Assembly: GCA_012295275.1 (NCBI GenBank)
Contig: CM022676.1
Span: 2,674,369-2,738,368, forward strand
Source: Chrysomallon squamiferum
Taxonomy: Eukaryota; Mollusca; Gastropoda; Neomphalida; Peltospiridae
Length of the DNA stretch: 64,000 nt
Reading direction: 5' to 3'
The notes beneath the pieces are model-generated. The model did not search any database. It was not told the origin of the DNA and saw only the letters and a list, made by a program, of their open reading frames with translations. Made by a program: the position numbers and the translations under genes. Below are positions 44,808 through 58,708 of the stretch, one piece after another. How positions within the stretch are numbered: the first letter of the stretch is position 1; every line of letters begins with the position of its first letter.

Positions 44808-44929
44808 TTTGAGTGGTGATGGTAAAGTTTGCAGAATACAGCTCGTTGTTACCCACAATGCATCTGAACATTTGTGTGTTCTCACTGAGAGATACAGTGT
44901 GTGTTAAAAGAGAATTTCCTCTATTCTCT
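44808..44929 (-). pseudogene. 3' half of a C-like exon
   Basis: Starts abruptly at ENRGNSL and runs to MFRCIVGNNE and an intact GTAAGA donor. The 5' half and about 40 nt of intron are deleted; the joined intron sequence belongs to the inverted-repeat arm. Confidence 0.75.
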
Positions 44930-45460
44930 ATTGTGATTTTCTGTAATTCTATAAACTTTTTAAAAATAATTGTTCTGTTAAAAATGTTCGTTTTTAGTAT
45001 TTTATATTTTTTTTTCTGTTGTCAGATTTTAAACAATCATAAATAAGAGAAATAAAATTGCTGAAGTACATCACCAAATCATATTATATAAAAATCACGC
45101 CTTCACTTATTTTCAATGGTAATTTTAGAAAATCAATTATAACAAACGACATTTTTCACATACATCAAACGCGTTTATCTAATATTATAAACTCTTCCCT
45201 TACTTTGTTATATAATCAGTAATAACAAAAATCAAGTTTTTCGAATGTATCTATGTTGATTAAGTTTTATAAGTTGGTCTTTGTTTCTACACTGAAACCC
45301 ACATATCCATGAAAATATGTACTACAGATAATATTTTAAAAGTAAATGTGGCATCTCAAGAAAAAAAGAGATAAGACAAGCGGGGCTTCCACAACCCAAG
45401 TTTCACTTTCATTTACATTGAGATAATAGGAAAGGAACTTGAAACTTTGCTCTTCCTTTA
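44930..45460. repeat. Inverted duplication, left arm
   Basis: Reverse complement of about 54.5-55.03 kb, with many point differences (e.g. CGCGTTT...GTCGTTTGTTATAATTGATTTTC and TGGGTTTCAGTGTAG blocks on both). Confidence 0.8.
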
Positions 45461-45467
45461 TACAATC

Positions 45468-45885
45468 TCCTTCTTAATATTAATTATACTACAAACACTA
45501 CACATATAAAATAAATGGCATTATTAATATTAATTATACTACAAATAATACAGATTTAAAATAAATGGCATTGTTAATATTAATTATATTACAAACAATA
45601 CACATATAAAATAAATCACCTTATTAATATTAATTATACTACAAATATAAAGAACAAACAATACACATATAAAATAAATCTCCTAGTTAATATTAATTAT
45701 ACTACAAACACTACACATATAAAATAAATCTAATTTGTAAATTTAATGATTCTAAGAATATAAAACTGCAAGCAATACAGATATAAAATAAATCTCTTGG
45801 CTATTATTAATTCTACTACACATTTAAAACACCAAATAATGCAGACATAAAATAAATATTGTTGATAATGTTAATTATACTACAA
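45468..45885. repeat. Minisatellite, units of about 50 bp
   Basis: Seven to eight degenerate copies of TTAATATTAATTATACTACAAA...ACACATATAAAATAAAT. Confidence 0.85.
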
Positions 45886-46293
45886 AGACAAAACATGAAA
45901 ACGAAACCGAAAAAAATTTAAGAAAAAAAAAAAAAAAATTAGCCCTCCTCTACTGAAAATATGAATCTCGTGACTGTTTATTAAGAATTATTTAATATAA
46001 AAACAACCATAGGTTTGACATCTTGGATATATAAGACACGGAATTTTTGAGGTTAAATACATATATAGATTTAGGTATACATATAGATAGAGAGATACAT
46101 AGATAGATGTAATTACGTGAGAAGTATGTATATCTAAGTTATCTATGTATTTATTTATCTGTGCATATATATATCCATATATATATATGTATATTTGGAT
46201 ATATAAGGAAAAATACGAACAGACAGACAGACATGTTGGTAGACTACTGTAGAGAGGAAAAGATAGACAACACTGCTTCACCGTTTCACAGAC

Positions 46294-46454
46294 TTATACG
46301 ACGAAGAAAACGCTGACTACGACGAGTAACACAGAAGAGACTACAGCAACGGCAGTTACAGCAGTTTTGTTACATTCCACATCAGTTGTATTTCCTTTTA
46401 CAATCGATGACTCAGCAATCTCTGTAGACTTTGTAGATGGCTTGAAAGATGTTC
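46294..46454 (-). CDS. Gene G3 TM exon with donor changed to a stop
   Basis: 161 nt, phase 1 acceptor. KPSTKSTEIAESS stalk, then the hydrophobic helix and VV-stop. GTC|GTATAA remains as a weak alternative donor. Confidence 0.7.
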
Positions 46455-49400
46455 CTATAATTAATTATTATAAAACAAGTCAATACCATCCATGACTATA
46501 CTATCACAATAATTGACTCATATAATTGTTTAGTCCGTGTAGTCAAATTAATTTTCAACTTCAAGGTAAACAAAATCAACTTCACTGTAAAGATGTGTTG
46601 ACAAAATAATTATTTAAGACGTTACATATATAGATTGTATTATCTTTATTTTTATAGCTATCCTCATTATTACATCTAAATCTTATAAATTTAGGAGTAA
46701 CTGTAAAGCTTACTAAGCGGTATAAACCACGAGTTTCAAACTTGTAAAGTTATCAGCATCAAATAACATAAAATAAAAATATCGTAGTATCTATAATGCA
46801 GACTAAAAATACAAAAATTTCATATTACTATTAATACCAACACTTACTTTCAGTGTAAAATAAACACAATGCCTATGAAAAAAAACCCACATAAATAAAT
46901 AAATAAAAATTACAAATTAACATGGGAAAATTTACAAATATACTACCTGGTTTGATGAGCTTTTCTGTAATATAAAAACACAAAAAGTGTTGAGAAATAA
47001 ACGATTATGAAAAATATTTTACTTGCTGAGGTAAATGTTAAAATATTTATGTTGTAATAGACATTATTGTGCACGGTCAACACACTACAAAAATATAAAT
47101 CCGTCATTTCACAATTATCTTTACCCGATGAATAACACAGCAATAATTAGATTGATTCATATGATATTATTTATACGTCAGCACCAATTGAAATCTAATT
47201 CTTTATGATCTATTGTGCTGGTACGTTCGAGTTACATTTTAAACTGAAATGAGTCAGTATTAACATTGTTTATACATAAACAAGACGGTACTTTTCATTT
47301 ATAAAAAATAAAAATGAGATTTACAAATAAAATAATTATTACTTTTATATTGATACAGCACACAAACAAACAGGAAAACAGAAACACATGCAGAAGTGCA
47401 TAGATGAAATGAAAACTGCATACTGCAGAAAGATGCTTAGCTGCAGTGATTAACAGAAAAATGGAAAGAAAGTAACGTTGAGTGCAGTGCTAATACACTG
47501 ACTGTTCATAGTTTGTGTTTCAACACATCAAGCAGCCTATTCGTGTTGGGTGACTGAAAGATAATAAATCATTATTTACGTAATCCAATAAGCTGGCTTC
47601 TACAAGAAATGACAAAACATGGAATTTAACAAATTAAAACAGGACATAACATCAACATGATGGCTGTCATTTTCTTCCGTTAAATCATTTCAATTCAGTT
47701 GCCTTCTTAAAACAGTGTTGTTATACGTTACACATAACAATGGTTTGCTCATACAGCAATGATTTTCATTCTAAAACCAAATAAATTGAAATCTTACTTT
47801 CAGTATTGATGGTAAAGTTTGCAGAATACAACTCAGTATTACCCACAATGCATCTGAACATTCGTGCGTTGTCAGTGAGAGATACAGTGTGATTTAAAAC
47901 AGAACTTCCTCTGTTCTCACACCCAGATAGTGTAGGTGGGTCATCTTTGATTCTGTCTGTGTTTGGGTACGGCATCCACTTCATGTCAGCAGCGTACTTC
48001 CACTGCCACGACCACGACTGTGCTGGGTTACCAACATTTCCATTACACCTGAACTCTACAGTTTCACTGACATCATAGGGGTTGATCTCCTTTCTTGGTG
48101 TAACGATCATTTCGATTTCACCTGGTTTTGCTGAAATATAAAAACACGAAATAAATAAACACTGCTTTTTTCTATAATTTAGTTCAATTATATATATATA
48201 GACAGTTAGATACTTAGACGAAATTTGTATTATATACAAATATACTTTTTTCGACTAATTTTGAAAAGTAATTGTTTCTGTTGAACATTTTCTTTCTCGC
48301 TTATTGACTTAGATATTTTTACACAAGTACAAATAACAGACATAAAACAGATGAACATTTCCCTTATCTGAAATGGCATCTTCACTTACTTTCTCTAGTA
48401 ATGTTCTATAATCAGTAATAAAACAAGTGAATTCACCCAAATACAACAACTAATATTATATAAAACCAAGTTTTAACTTACTTTCGTTAGTAATGTTATA
48501 TAATCAACAACAACAGATATGAAATTCTCCAAATGCACGACAACTCATAAAAATAAATGAAGTTTTCACTTACTTAGAATGGTGATGTTATCAGAACTTT
48601 CAGAGGTATCTGGATTACCAGCAAGTGTGTTATAACCAATTACACATAAATATTCTCCTGAATCACTGCAAGTCATTCCTGTCAGTTGAATCTGGATGAA
48701 AGATCCTGATTTGTCATTGTTGTCAGACTTTCCTGTCACTGTCGCTCTAGATCCAAAGTTGTTTACATCTTTTAAAACAGCTTTACCTCCATTCTTTAGA
48801 GTGATAGCAGAAGCTATGGTAACCGTAGTACTGCGATTGCTGAGAAGTCTTCTGCTTACTGATACAGAAGTAAGTATATCAACCTCACTGATAATGTTAC
48901 CAAGACTACATTTGACTGTCACGGGAACTTCTTCATAAACAGGACGTGGGCTGATTGTCAGTTGTGCGGCTTCACCTGTAAGTAAACATGTACAAAGAAA
49001 TAACTCAAAAATGTAGTAAACGTTTCCATTGTCAATGTTATATATTTCTTAATCTGCATAATACGTTTATCATATAAATCAGAAGAAAACATTAATTTTA
49101 ATTTAATGAGTTTGCTTCCATATTTCAAATATTTCATCACATATTGTAGCGAAATTGAAGAATTTTTCTATGTCATATTCATAGAATAATAGATTAGTAA
49201 TGTATTTAAATAAATTTAAACCACTAAGTTTGAAAAAAAAAAAAATGAAACAATAATATTCTCAAAAGATTATTTAAAATGCAAAAGATTAATAATAGAA
49301 TAAGAACATTTTTCGAAATAAAATGTAAATAAAAACATAGTATTTAAGAGGAAAGTATAATTGACGGGAGTAATATGATTATATTTTCAAACACACGGAT

Positions 49401-49814
49401 ACACTCAGATAGAGAGAAGGACAGACAGTCAGCCAGACAGAGAGAGAGAAACAGCCATGCACACAATACAAATAGATTTCATTTGTATTTCAAAAATAAA
49501 TTATATAATGTAACGGTCTGAATGTAGGTATTAATATATTGCAATATCAGTCAGATAACATCGCATGTACATGAAGCAGCTATATTTTGATAAAGATAAT
49601 CAGTTACAAATAAAAAAAAACAACTCGAGAACTATAAATATATGACACCAACACTGCACTTATCCAAACTAAAAATCTCTTATAAACCTGTTTATAAAAT
49701 ACTTGAAAACTGAAGACTTGTATTTACAGCTAAACAAAAACAAATTAAGTAAAACTCACCAGTTGAAGTCAATGTTAAACTTGTTAATAAAATAACAGTC
49801 ATTGCTGTGGACAT
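46294..49814 (-). CDS. Gene G3: two-Ig receptor, apparently tail-less
   Basis: Exons: signal 49760-49814 (MSTAMTVILLTSLTLTST), V-like 48574-48975, C-like 47798-48130, TM 46294-46454. All open, junctions phase 1 with good GT-AG sites. The C-like exon keeps FRCNG, WSWQWKY, SGCENRG and FRCIVGN. The TM exon starts after AATTATAG, has a Ser/Thr-rich stalk and SSVLLVVVSVFFVV. The donor used by its G2 relative (GTGTAAGT) reads GTATAAGT here, so translation continues to TAA and the protein ends two residues after the helix, without a tail. Paralogue of G2 through a segmental duplication. Best-preserved complete gene in the window. Confidence 0.75.
47798..48130 (-). CDS. Gene G3 C-like Ig exon
   Basis: 333 nt, phase 1/1, over 90% identical by eye to 30094-30426, including the mid-domain third cysteine. 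Confidence 0.85.
48574..48975 (-). CDS. Gene G3 V-like Ig exon
   Basis: 402 nt, phase 1/1. Differences from G2 cluster after the first cysteine (IISEVDILTSVSVSRRLL against IVSQVDLINSLSVKRRLL) and near the end (YNTLAGNPDTS against YTTFDGSPDSS), while SRATVTGKSDNNDKSGS is conserved. Confidence 0.85.
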
Positions 49815-49987
49815 GGTTAAACAATCTAAGAACAACGTAAATGAAGAAATGTAACACTAAGAGATAAAAAAAGAAATCAGTTCAAAAACCTATTTATAAA
49901 ATACTTAATCGTCTCATCGACATGTCTGTGAAAGACAAGTGTTATAGTTATTAAGACAGAAACAAAAACAAATAAAGTAGAACTTAC

Positions 49988-50042
49988 CAGTTGAAGTCAA
50001 TGTTAAACTTGTTAATAAAATAACAGTGATTACTGTGGACAT
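49988..50042 (-). CDS. Second intact signal exon of the G3 region
   Basis: 55 nt, MSTVITVILLTSLTLTST, donor GTAAGT. Copy of 34765-34819, 228 nt upstream of the first G3 signal exon. Candidate alternative first exon. Confidence 0.6.
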
Positions 50043-50589
50043 GGCTAAAAAATCTAAGAAAAACCGAAAAGTTTTTTACCGGATGTAAATTACGGGTCAT
50101 GTGACCGGTGACATAAAGAAACTATACCCTCTGTGATTGTTGTATCCGCTAGTCTAATGTAAAATTTAACAAATAAAATCTGCGATTAAAGCACTGACTT
50201 AGTTTTTTTAACTGTAAATAATCTTTATAAACTGTTGAATGGTCTGCACATATCGAGACAGTTGTTGCACACTCAACAGGAGATGTTATTGTTTTATTTT
50301 AAATACAAGGCGCTAGTCAAGCACTGGAAGAAAGCAGATACGAAATAACATGAAAATGAAAGAGAGAATACACAAATGGAAGGGGAGAAGAAAGTATAAG
50401 AAAGGAGAAAGAGAAGAAAACACAATTTAGAACATATAATCTATTTATGCTTTATAAATATTATAAATAATTACTTTTGTTCACTGTTAAAGATTTTCCT
50501 GTCTAATTATAAATAACTATGTCACAATTTGTAAAACATTTCACTTTGAATAGACTTTAAGATTAAATGTATTAAATAACAATAACAAT

Positions 50590-50592
50590 GAA

Positions 50593-50650
<58 letters not shown>

Positions 50651-50690
50651 TTAATAATAATAATAAATAAATAAATAAATAAATAAAGTA
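50590..50690. repeat. (AAT)n/(AAAT)n microsatellite
   Basis: Copy 2 equivalent of 35400-35482. Confidence 0.95.
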
Positions 50691-51616
50691 AATGCACTTC
50701 ACAGGTACTGATAGTATAAAAATATTAAAAGTAAGATTTTATTAATTCATATAAATAAAGGCTGCTTTCATTTTAGTAGCTTGATATTTTATTTAAAATT
50801 AAGAAGGTAATAAGGGTAGAATATTACGTTAGCTAGTTGAATAATTAAAGCAGTGCGTTTAATCTAATTTAAGCACGAATTAAATCTCTAATAAGATTGG
50901 TAAAGAGTTAATAAATTAAGAAGTTAATATATTCTGTTAAACAAAATAATCAACACACTGAAGAATGATAAGAACATGAAAGGGGAAATAACTGTCGACG
51001 AAGCTTTTAAAACAATTCGTAAAATAATTCTTGAGGAAGCTTTCAAAACAATTCTTTCTTTCTTTTTTTTTTTTATTCATTGCGCTGATTTGTTGTTCTC
51101 TTTATTTTGTATAAGTGCAGTGTTGGGTGTCATATATTTATAGTTCTGCAGTGGTTGTTTTATATTTATAGCTGAGTATCTTTATCAGGTATCTGTGTCA
51201 GGTACATGCGATGTTATCTGATTGATGCTGAAGAAAACTAATACACATATTCAGACGGTTACATTATATAATTTATTTTTGAAGTATATAAATACTCAGT
51301 AGTATTAAATACTCAGGCTTTCTTTCAGTGAATTTGCTAGTGGGGTTATTCTTCTGTGAAAGTGTTTTTTTATTCTCATAAACTATAGGATTACTTAAGA
51401 GAGAAGACTGCAATACAGATATATAGTAACACAATTACAGCGCTCATCCCGATCACTCAGGGGTTTGTTCACAATAGATTAACGTTGGCTGGACGAGAGT
51501 TTCAAATGGTGCCGGTTTTCTTATAGTAATTGTTTGAAGGGTCGTGAAAAAGCAACCAGACAGAGCTCAGTGAAGGAAGATATGTAGGACAGACACACAG
51601 ACAGAGAGTAAGGAGA

Positions 51617-51700
51617 CTTACACGAAGATGACAACGCCGACTACCACGAGTTGGAACAGACTGAGACAAATAGCCGGTTCATTTCAATTACATGATTTCA
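51617..51700 (-). pseudogene. Decayed copy of the 36.4 kb TM exon
   Basis: Internal deletion between SVCS and LVVVG codons, and acceptor TTAGGTGAACC changed to TTGAAATGAACC. Donor GTAAGT is kept. Confidence 0.7.
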
Positions 51701-51929
51701 ACATGTTCAACGTATTAGTCGCAATATGATGTACGTTGGAATTCGTGGCGAAGATTGAAATGTTCAAGTATATTGTAAAAATGATTGAGCTAAATTGCAG
51801 ATATATTGTTTTCGTTATGTTATTTTCATGGTTTTGATTAAGTACTTTTATTTAATTATAGTGATAGATATATTATATAGATTCAATCGCTGATAAACAA
51901 ACAAAGAAGTATATAGTTATATATAATAT

Positions 51930-52030
51930 AATACATACATACATACATACATACATAGATAGACTGATAGATAGATACATGGATGGATGGATGGAGAGAC
52001 AGACAGACAGACTGAGAGACACACAGACAG
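51930..52030. repeat. (CATA)n/(GGAT)n/(CAGA)n runs
   Basis: Shorter than the copy 1 equivalent. Confidence 0.9.
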
Positions 52031-52828
52031 ACAGAAGATTAAAGTATATTATAACGAATCTTATGTCATAATCAAATAAATTAAACACTCATGACAATTT
52101 CAGTTTCAGTGGTATTTATAAATGATTAAGCCAATCTGTTACCTCATCAGCATGAAATAAGACAAAATTAAAATAAAATATTGCAAAACAGCAACAGAAA
52201 AGCTATTATTACAAATAGAATCAAGATTTACGATAAGTGTTAATTGTTATTTATTTATAGTCACATTATTGGACTGCGAATTGAACTGAACCTTTTTGAG
52301 TTAAATGAATACATTTCTCAAGAGTGTTTATTTGATAAAAAAATAATGTCGTTTTGATCGCATCATCTAAGTGATTTGTATTTCATTAGATATAAACTAT
52401 TTGTAAGTAAACTTAATGAATAAAAAAATGTATCACAATTTCAGCGTCTCAGTATCTGTTTCACAATATAAACGACGTTGTTCGTTAGCACAATCAAATT
52501 ACACTAAATGTAAAATATACTAAATGTGCTCACCCGAAACAGAAATCAAAGTCTACTTGTTACAAACAAAATTAAACTTACTTGAATTTCAGTGGTAACT
52601 TCTACGTATGTGGTTCCTAAAACAAAAAACAAAATTATCAAATACGTAATCCAATAAGCAGAGTTCTACAACAAATGGCAAAACATACAGATTAACAAGT
52701 TGAAACTGGACATAACAACGTTATAGTCGCTGCTATTTTCTTCCATTAAATCATTTCAATTCAGTTGCCTTTTTAAAACAATTTTATTATACGTAGCATA
52801 TAACATAACAATGGTTTGTTACATACTT

Positions 52829-54098
52829 AAGAAATGAAGTAAGTAAATAAGTAAATAAGCAAGTAAATAACCTAAGTAAGTAATAAAGGAAGTATGTTCG
52901 AAAATAATCACCTAAGTAAGTACGTACGTAAATAATTAGATAAGAAAGAAGAAACTTAATTAAGAACGTAAATAATTACTTAAGTAAGTACCGAAGAGAG
53001 GAAAGAGTACGTAACGTAAATAATTAACTAATTAAGAAATAAAGTAAGTAAGTAAGTAAATAATTACCTAAGTAAGTAAGAAAGGAAGTATGTTCGTAAA
53101 TAATCAACTAGGTAACTAAGTACGTAAATAATTAGGTAAGAAAGAAAGAACGTAAGTAAGTACGTAAATAATTACCTAAGCAAGTACCAACGAGAGTTAG
53201 GACGTAAAAAATTATATAATTAAGAATTAAAGTAAGTAACTAAGTAAGTAAGTAAGTAAATAAATGTTTCCCTAAGTATGAAAGGAAGTATGTTTGTAAA
53301 TAATTGCCTATGTAAGTACGTAAATAATTATCTAAGTAAGTAAGAAAGTAAGTAAGTACGTAAACAATTACTTGGGAAAGAAAAAATGCAAGTAAGAACG
53401 TAAATATTTACCTAAGTGAGTAACAAAGCAAGTAAGTAAGAATGTAAATAATTACATAATTAAGAAATAAAGTAAGTAACAACGTAAATAATTACCTAAT
53501 TAAGACAAAAGTAAGTAAGTAAGAATGAAAATAATTATCTACGTAAGTAATAAAGGAAGTAGGTTCGAAAATAATCACGTAAGTAAGTAAGTACCAAAGT
53601 GACTTAGTACGTAAATAATTACCTAATTACGAAATAAAGTAAGTAAGTTAGTAAATAATTACCTAAGTAAGTAAGAAAGGAAGTGTGTTCGCAAATAATC
53701 AACTAAGTAACTACGTAAATAATTAGGTAAGAAAGAAAGAACGTAAGTAACTATGTAAATAATTACGTAAGTACCAATGAGAGTTAGTACGTAAATAATT
53801 ACATAATTAAGAGAAAAAGTAAGTTAGTAAGTAAATATTTGCCTAAGAAAGTAAGAAAGAAAGTATGTTCGTAAGTAATTACGTTAGTAAGTAAGAAAGT
53901 AAGTAAGTACCTAAACAATTACGTAAGTAAGTACGTAAATAATTACCTAAATAAGCAGCAATGCAAGTAAGTACGCAAATAATTACCTAAGTAATTATGA
54001 AAGTATGTGTGTACGTAAACAATTACCTAAGTAATTGAGAAAGCAAGTTATTACATAAATAATTACCTAATTAATAAATAAAGTAAATTTTTACCGTA
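52829..54098. repeat. Intron-like tandem array, block 1 (minus-strand sense)
   Basis: Degenerate units of about 30-40 bp built on AAGTAAGTACGTAAATAATTACCTAAGTAAG. On the minus strand each unit runs GTAATTATTTAC...TTACTTAG. Confidence 0.9.
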
Positions 54099-54499
54099 CA
54101 GGGGATCTAGTCGTTTACAAGATCCATCATAGGGATTACACTGTTGAGACAGTAATTTATTATCGTAATGGTATAATTCTACCCGCATCAACTACGTAAA
54201 CAACTGATCGACAAAGAGACCATTTTGAATTATTTCTAAATTATTTAACGGTGTATTTTCCAATAATACCAAAAAAACAAATTCCAAATTCGGTTTTTGG
54301 TAAAATAACATTATCACTGAAATGAAAATTATTTGATGACCAAATCACGATAAAATCAATATCATTATGCTAATTTATGTGTATGTGTGCGCGTGTGTGA
54401 GTTGTGTGTGTCGCTAATACGTCGCTAATAATACAGATTACGCTACGTAATTACTGCACCAAAATAAATAATGGCATCTTACTAAATCCCGCTTATCAA

Positions 54500-55035
54500 A
54501 GTAAGACCAAAGTTTCAAGTTTCTTTTCTATTATCTCCATGTAAACGAAAGTGAACCTCGGGTTATGGAAGCCCTGGCTTGTCTCGTCTCTTGTTTTTCT
54601 TCAGATGCCACATTTACTTTTAAAATATTATCTGTAGTTAGTATCCTGAACAAAGAAATATCTACTGAAACATTTTTTTCACGGATATGTGGGTTTCAGT
54701 GTAGAAATAAAGACGAACTAATAAAACTTAATCAACATTGATATATTTGAATATATTATATAACGAAGTAAGTGAAAATGTTATTATATTAGGTAAACGC
54801 GTTTGAAAAATGTCGTTTGTTATAATTGATTTTCTAAAATTACCATTGAAAATAAGTGAAGGCGTGATTTTTATATGATATGAATTGGTGATGTACTTCA
54901 GCAATTTTATTTCTGTTATTTATGATTGTTTAAAATCTGACAGCAGATAAAAAATTTAAAATACTCAAAACGAACATTTTTAACACAACATCTATTTTTA
55001 AAAAGTTTATAGAATTACAGAAAATCACAGTGTTT
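54500..55035. repeat. Inverted duplication, right arm
   Basis: Reverse complement of 44930-45460; carries the intron leading into the 55064 exon fragment. Confidence 0.8.
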
Positions 55036-55063
55036 ATTTATTTCGTGTTTTTGTCTGTTTCAG

Positions 55064-55263
55064 CTAAGCCAGGTGAAATTGAAATGATCGTTACACCAAA
55101 AATGGAGTTCAACTTCTATACTGTCAATGAAACTGTACAGTTCGGGTGTAATGGAAATGTTGGTAACCCAGCCCAATCGTGGTCGTGGCAGTTGAAGTAC
55201 ACTGGTGACATGATGTGGATATCGTACCCATACACATACAGAATCAAGGATGAACCACCTACA
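55064..55263 (+). pseudogene. 5' half of a C-like Ig exon cut by the array
   Basis: After CTGTTTCAG: KPGEIEMIVTPKMEF, VQFGCNGNVGNP, WSWQLKY, DRIKDEPPT-like codons, then homology stops and the tandem array begins within a few bases. Confidence 0.8.
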
Positions 55264-55267
55264 TTTA

Positions 55268-57335
55268 TGTTCGTACTTACTTGCTATCGTACTGTATTAG
55301 GTAATTATTTACTGACTTACTTACTTACTTTGTTTCTTAATTAGGTAGTTATTTATGTACAAACTCATTTTTGTACTTACTCAGGTGATTATTTGCGTAC
55401 TTACTTGCTTTATTACTTAGGTAATTATTTATGTACTTACTTGCTTTCTTACTTAGTTGTATAATTATTTACGTACTTACGTTCTTTCTTTCTAAGCTAA
55501 TTATATTCGTACCTACTTACTTTCTTTCGCACATACGTAATTCTTTACGTACTTACTTGCTTTGTTGTTTCCATAGGTAATTATATACGTATTTACTTAA
55601 TTTCTTTCTTACTTAGGTAATTATTTACTGACTTACTTACTTCCTTTCTTAATTACATACTTATTAACGTATTCTCTTTGCTACGAACTTAGGTAATTAT
55701 TTACGCACTTACTTGCATTCTTTCTTACTTAGGTAATTGTTTACGTACATACATACTTTCTTACTTGCTTAGGTAATTATTTGCTCACTTACTTACTTAC
55801 TTGATTTCTTAATTAGGTAATTATTTACGTACTATCTCTCTTTGGTAATTACTTAGGTGCTTATTTACGTACTTACGTTGTTTCTTTGGCAGCTAATTAT
55901 TTACGTATTTACTTACATAGGTGATTATTTATAAACATATATCCTTTATTACTTACTTAGGAAAGTATTTACTTACTTAATTACTTATATTATTTCTTAA
56001 TTGTGTAATTACCTACGTACTAGTTTGCTTTGATACTGGTTAAGATAATTGTTTACGTACTTACTTAGTTTATTTATCACTTAGGTAATTATTTACGAAC
56101 GTATTTCCTTTCTTACTTACGTTATTATTTACGTACTTACACTCTTTTTTATTAGATAATTGTTAATGTAATTACTTATATTCTGACTTACTTCTGAATT
56201 ATTTAGGTACTTACTTGCTTTCTTGCTTCCTTAAGTATTTGTTGTGGTTCCTACTTACTTTCTCTCTTACTTAGGTAATTATTTACCGACTTAGTTATTT
56301 TCCTGCTTACTTTGATAATTGTTTAAGTATTTATTTACTTTCTGACTTACTTAGGTAAGTATTTATGTACGAACTTGCTTCCTTGCTTAGATAAGTAAGT
56401 ATTTATTGCTTACTATATTTCTTTCTTCCTTAGGTAATTATTTATGTTTTTTTTTCTTGCATAGGTTACGTACTTACTTGCGTCTTTGCTTAGGTAATTA
56501 TTTACGTACTTACTATCTGCCTTTCTTACTTACGAATATTATTTACGCACGTAGTTACTTTCTTTGTAACTTATGTATTTCTCATGGTACCTACTTACTT
56601 TCTGACTTACTTAGATAGTTATTTACGTACTTACCTGCTTTCTTCCTTTCTTAGGAAATTATTTACGTACTTACTTACTTTCTTTTTTACATAGATAATT
56701 TTTAATGTACTTACTTGCATTCCCACTTACTTAGGTAATTGTTTTGTACTTAAGTGTTTTCTTGGTTACTTAGGTAATTATATACGAAGTTACACGCTTC
56801 CTTTCTTAGTTAGATAATTATTTATGTATTTACTATCATTCTTTCTTACTTAGGTAATTATTCACGTACTTAATAGCTTTGTTGCTTACTTAGGTAAATA
56901 TTTAGGTACTTACTTAATTTCTTTATTTCTTAGATAATTGTTAATGTACTTACTTATATTCTCTGTTTCTTATGTAATTTTTCTATATACTTGTTTTCTT
57001 GCTTCCTTAGGTTATTATTTACGTACTTAATTTATTTCCTACTTGAATAATTGTTAATGTACTTAGTTACATTCTTACTTACTTAGGTAATTATTTAAGT
57101 ACTTACTTGCTTTCTTGCTTACATAGATAATTATTTACGAACTTACGTTCTTTCTTACTTTGATAACTGTTAATGTACTTATTTATACTCTTACTTACTT
57201 AGGTAATTATTTACGTAGATACTTGATTTCTTGATTCCATAGGTATTTGTTATTGTTCCTAGTCACATTCTCACTTACTTAGTTAATTATATATCTACTT
57301 ACTATGTTTCTTTAGTACTAAGATAATTTGTTACG
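55268..57335. repeat. Intron-like tandem array, block 2 (plus-strand sense)
   Basis: Units of the form GTAATTATTTACGTACTTACTT...TTTCTTACTTAG on the plus strand, highly degenerate. Confidence 0.9.
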
Positions 57336-57800
57336 TAAATACTTTCCTAACTAAGCAAGAAAACAAGCAAGTACGTAAATAATTACCTAAGTAAGAAAGA
57401 AAGAAAGTAAGTACGTAAATAATTACCTAATTAAGTGAGAATGTAAGTAAGTACATTAACAGATACCTAAGTAAGAAAGAAAATAAGTAAGTACACAAAT
57501 AGTTATCTAAGAAAGGAAGAAAGCAAGTAAGTACATAAATATTGATCTTAGTATGTGAGAAAGAAAGTACGTACCATGACATGTACCTAAGTAACCAAGA
57601 AAGCAAGTAAGTACGTAAATAAATACCTAACGAAGAAAGAAAGATAGTAGTTACATAAACAATTAACTAACTAAGCAAGGAAGCAAGCACGTACGTAGAT
57701 AATCACTAAAGTAAGTGAGAATGTAAGTAAGAACTATAACAAACACCTTAAGAATCATGAAAACCAATAAGTACGAATCTAATTACCTAAGTAAGAAATA
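57336..57800. repeat. Intron-like tandem array, block 3 (inverted)
   Basis: Orientation returns to AAGTAAGTACGTAAATAATTACC. Includes about 200 bp nearly identical to 63285-63470. Confidence 0.9.
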
Positions 57801-58385
57801 CCTAAGTATTTACGTAATACTTAATTTGTTTCTTACATAGATAATAGTTAATGTACTTACTTACATTCTCGCATACTTAGGTAATTATTTAAGTACTTAC
57901 CTACTTTCTTACTTAGATAATTGCTAATGTACTTACTTACATTCTCACTAACTTAGTTACTTGCTTCCTTGCTTACTTAGGACATTATTTAAATACATAC
58001 TAACTTACTTTCCTACTTAGATAATTGTTAATATACTTAATTACATTCTAACATACTTAGATTATTATTTACTTACTTACTCGCTTCCTTGCTTAATTAG
58101 GCATTATTTACAAACTTATTTACTTTTTTAGTACGATGATTGTTAATACATTTAGTACATTGTCACATACTTAGTTACTTGCTTCCTTGTTAACTTAGGT
58201 CATTATTTACGTACTTACGTTCTTTCTTAGATAACTGTTAATTTACTTACTTACGCTCTAACTTACTAAGTTACTTGCTTCCTTGCTTACATAGGCCATT
58301 ATTTATGTACTTACTTTCTTACTTAGATAATTGTTAATATATTTACTTACATTCTCATTTACTTATGTTAGGTCATTATTTACGT
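57801..58385. repeat. Intron-like tandem array, block 4 (plus-strand sense)
   Basis: As block 2; ends where the intron upstream of the P2 V-like exon begins. Confidence 0.9.
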
Positions 58386-58708
58386 TACTGTTATTAATCT
58401 TTTGCATTTTAAATAATCTCTTGAGAATATTATTGTTTCATTTTTTTTTTTCAAACTTAGTGGTTTAAATTTATTTAAATACATTACTAATCTATTATTC
58501 TATGAATTTGACATAGAAAAATTCTGTAATTTCGCTACAATATGTGATGAAATATTTGAAATATGGAAGCAAACACATTAAATAAAAATTAATGTTTTCT
58601 TCTGATTTATATGATAAACGTATTATGAAGATTAAGAAATATATAACATTGACATTGAAAACCTTTACTACATTTTAAAGTTATTTTTTTGTTCGTGTTT
58701 ATTTACAG

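Larger units (their letters stand above)
46060..52120. repeat. Segmental duplication, copy 2
   Basis: Direct copy of 28.78-32.5 and 34.5-36.95 kb; carries G3, two signal exons, a purine-rich block and the decayed TM exon at 51617. Confidence 0.85.

Noticed and set aside
52829-54098. CRISPR-like array
   Set aside because: Units are degenerate, lack constant spacers, and the region is clearly eukaryotic; it is a minisatellite.
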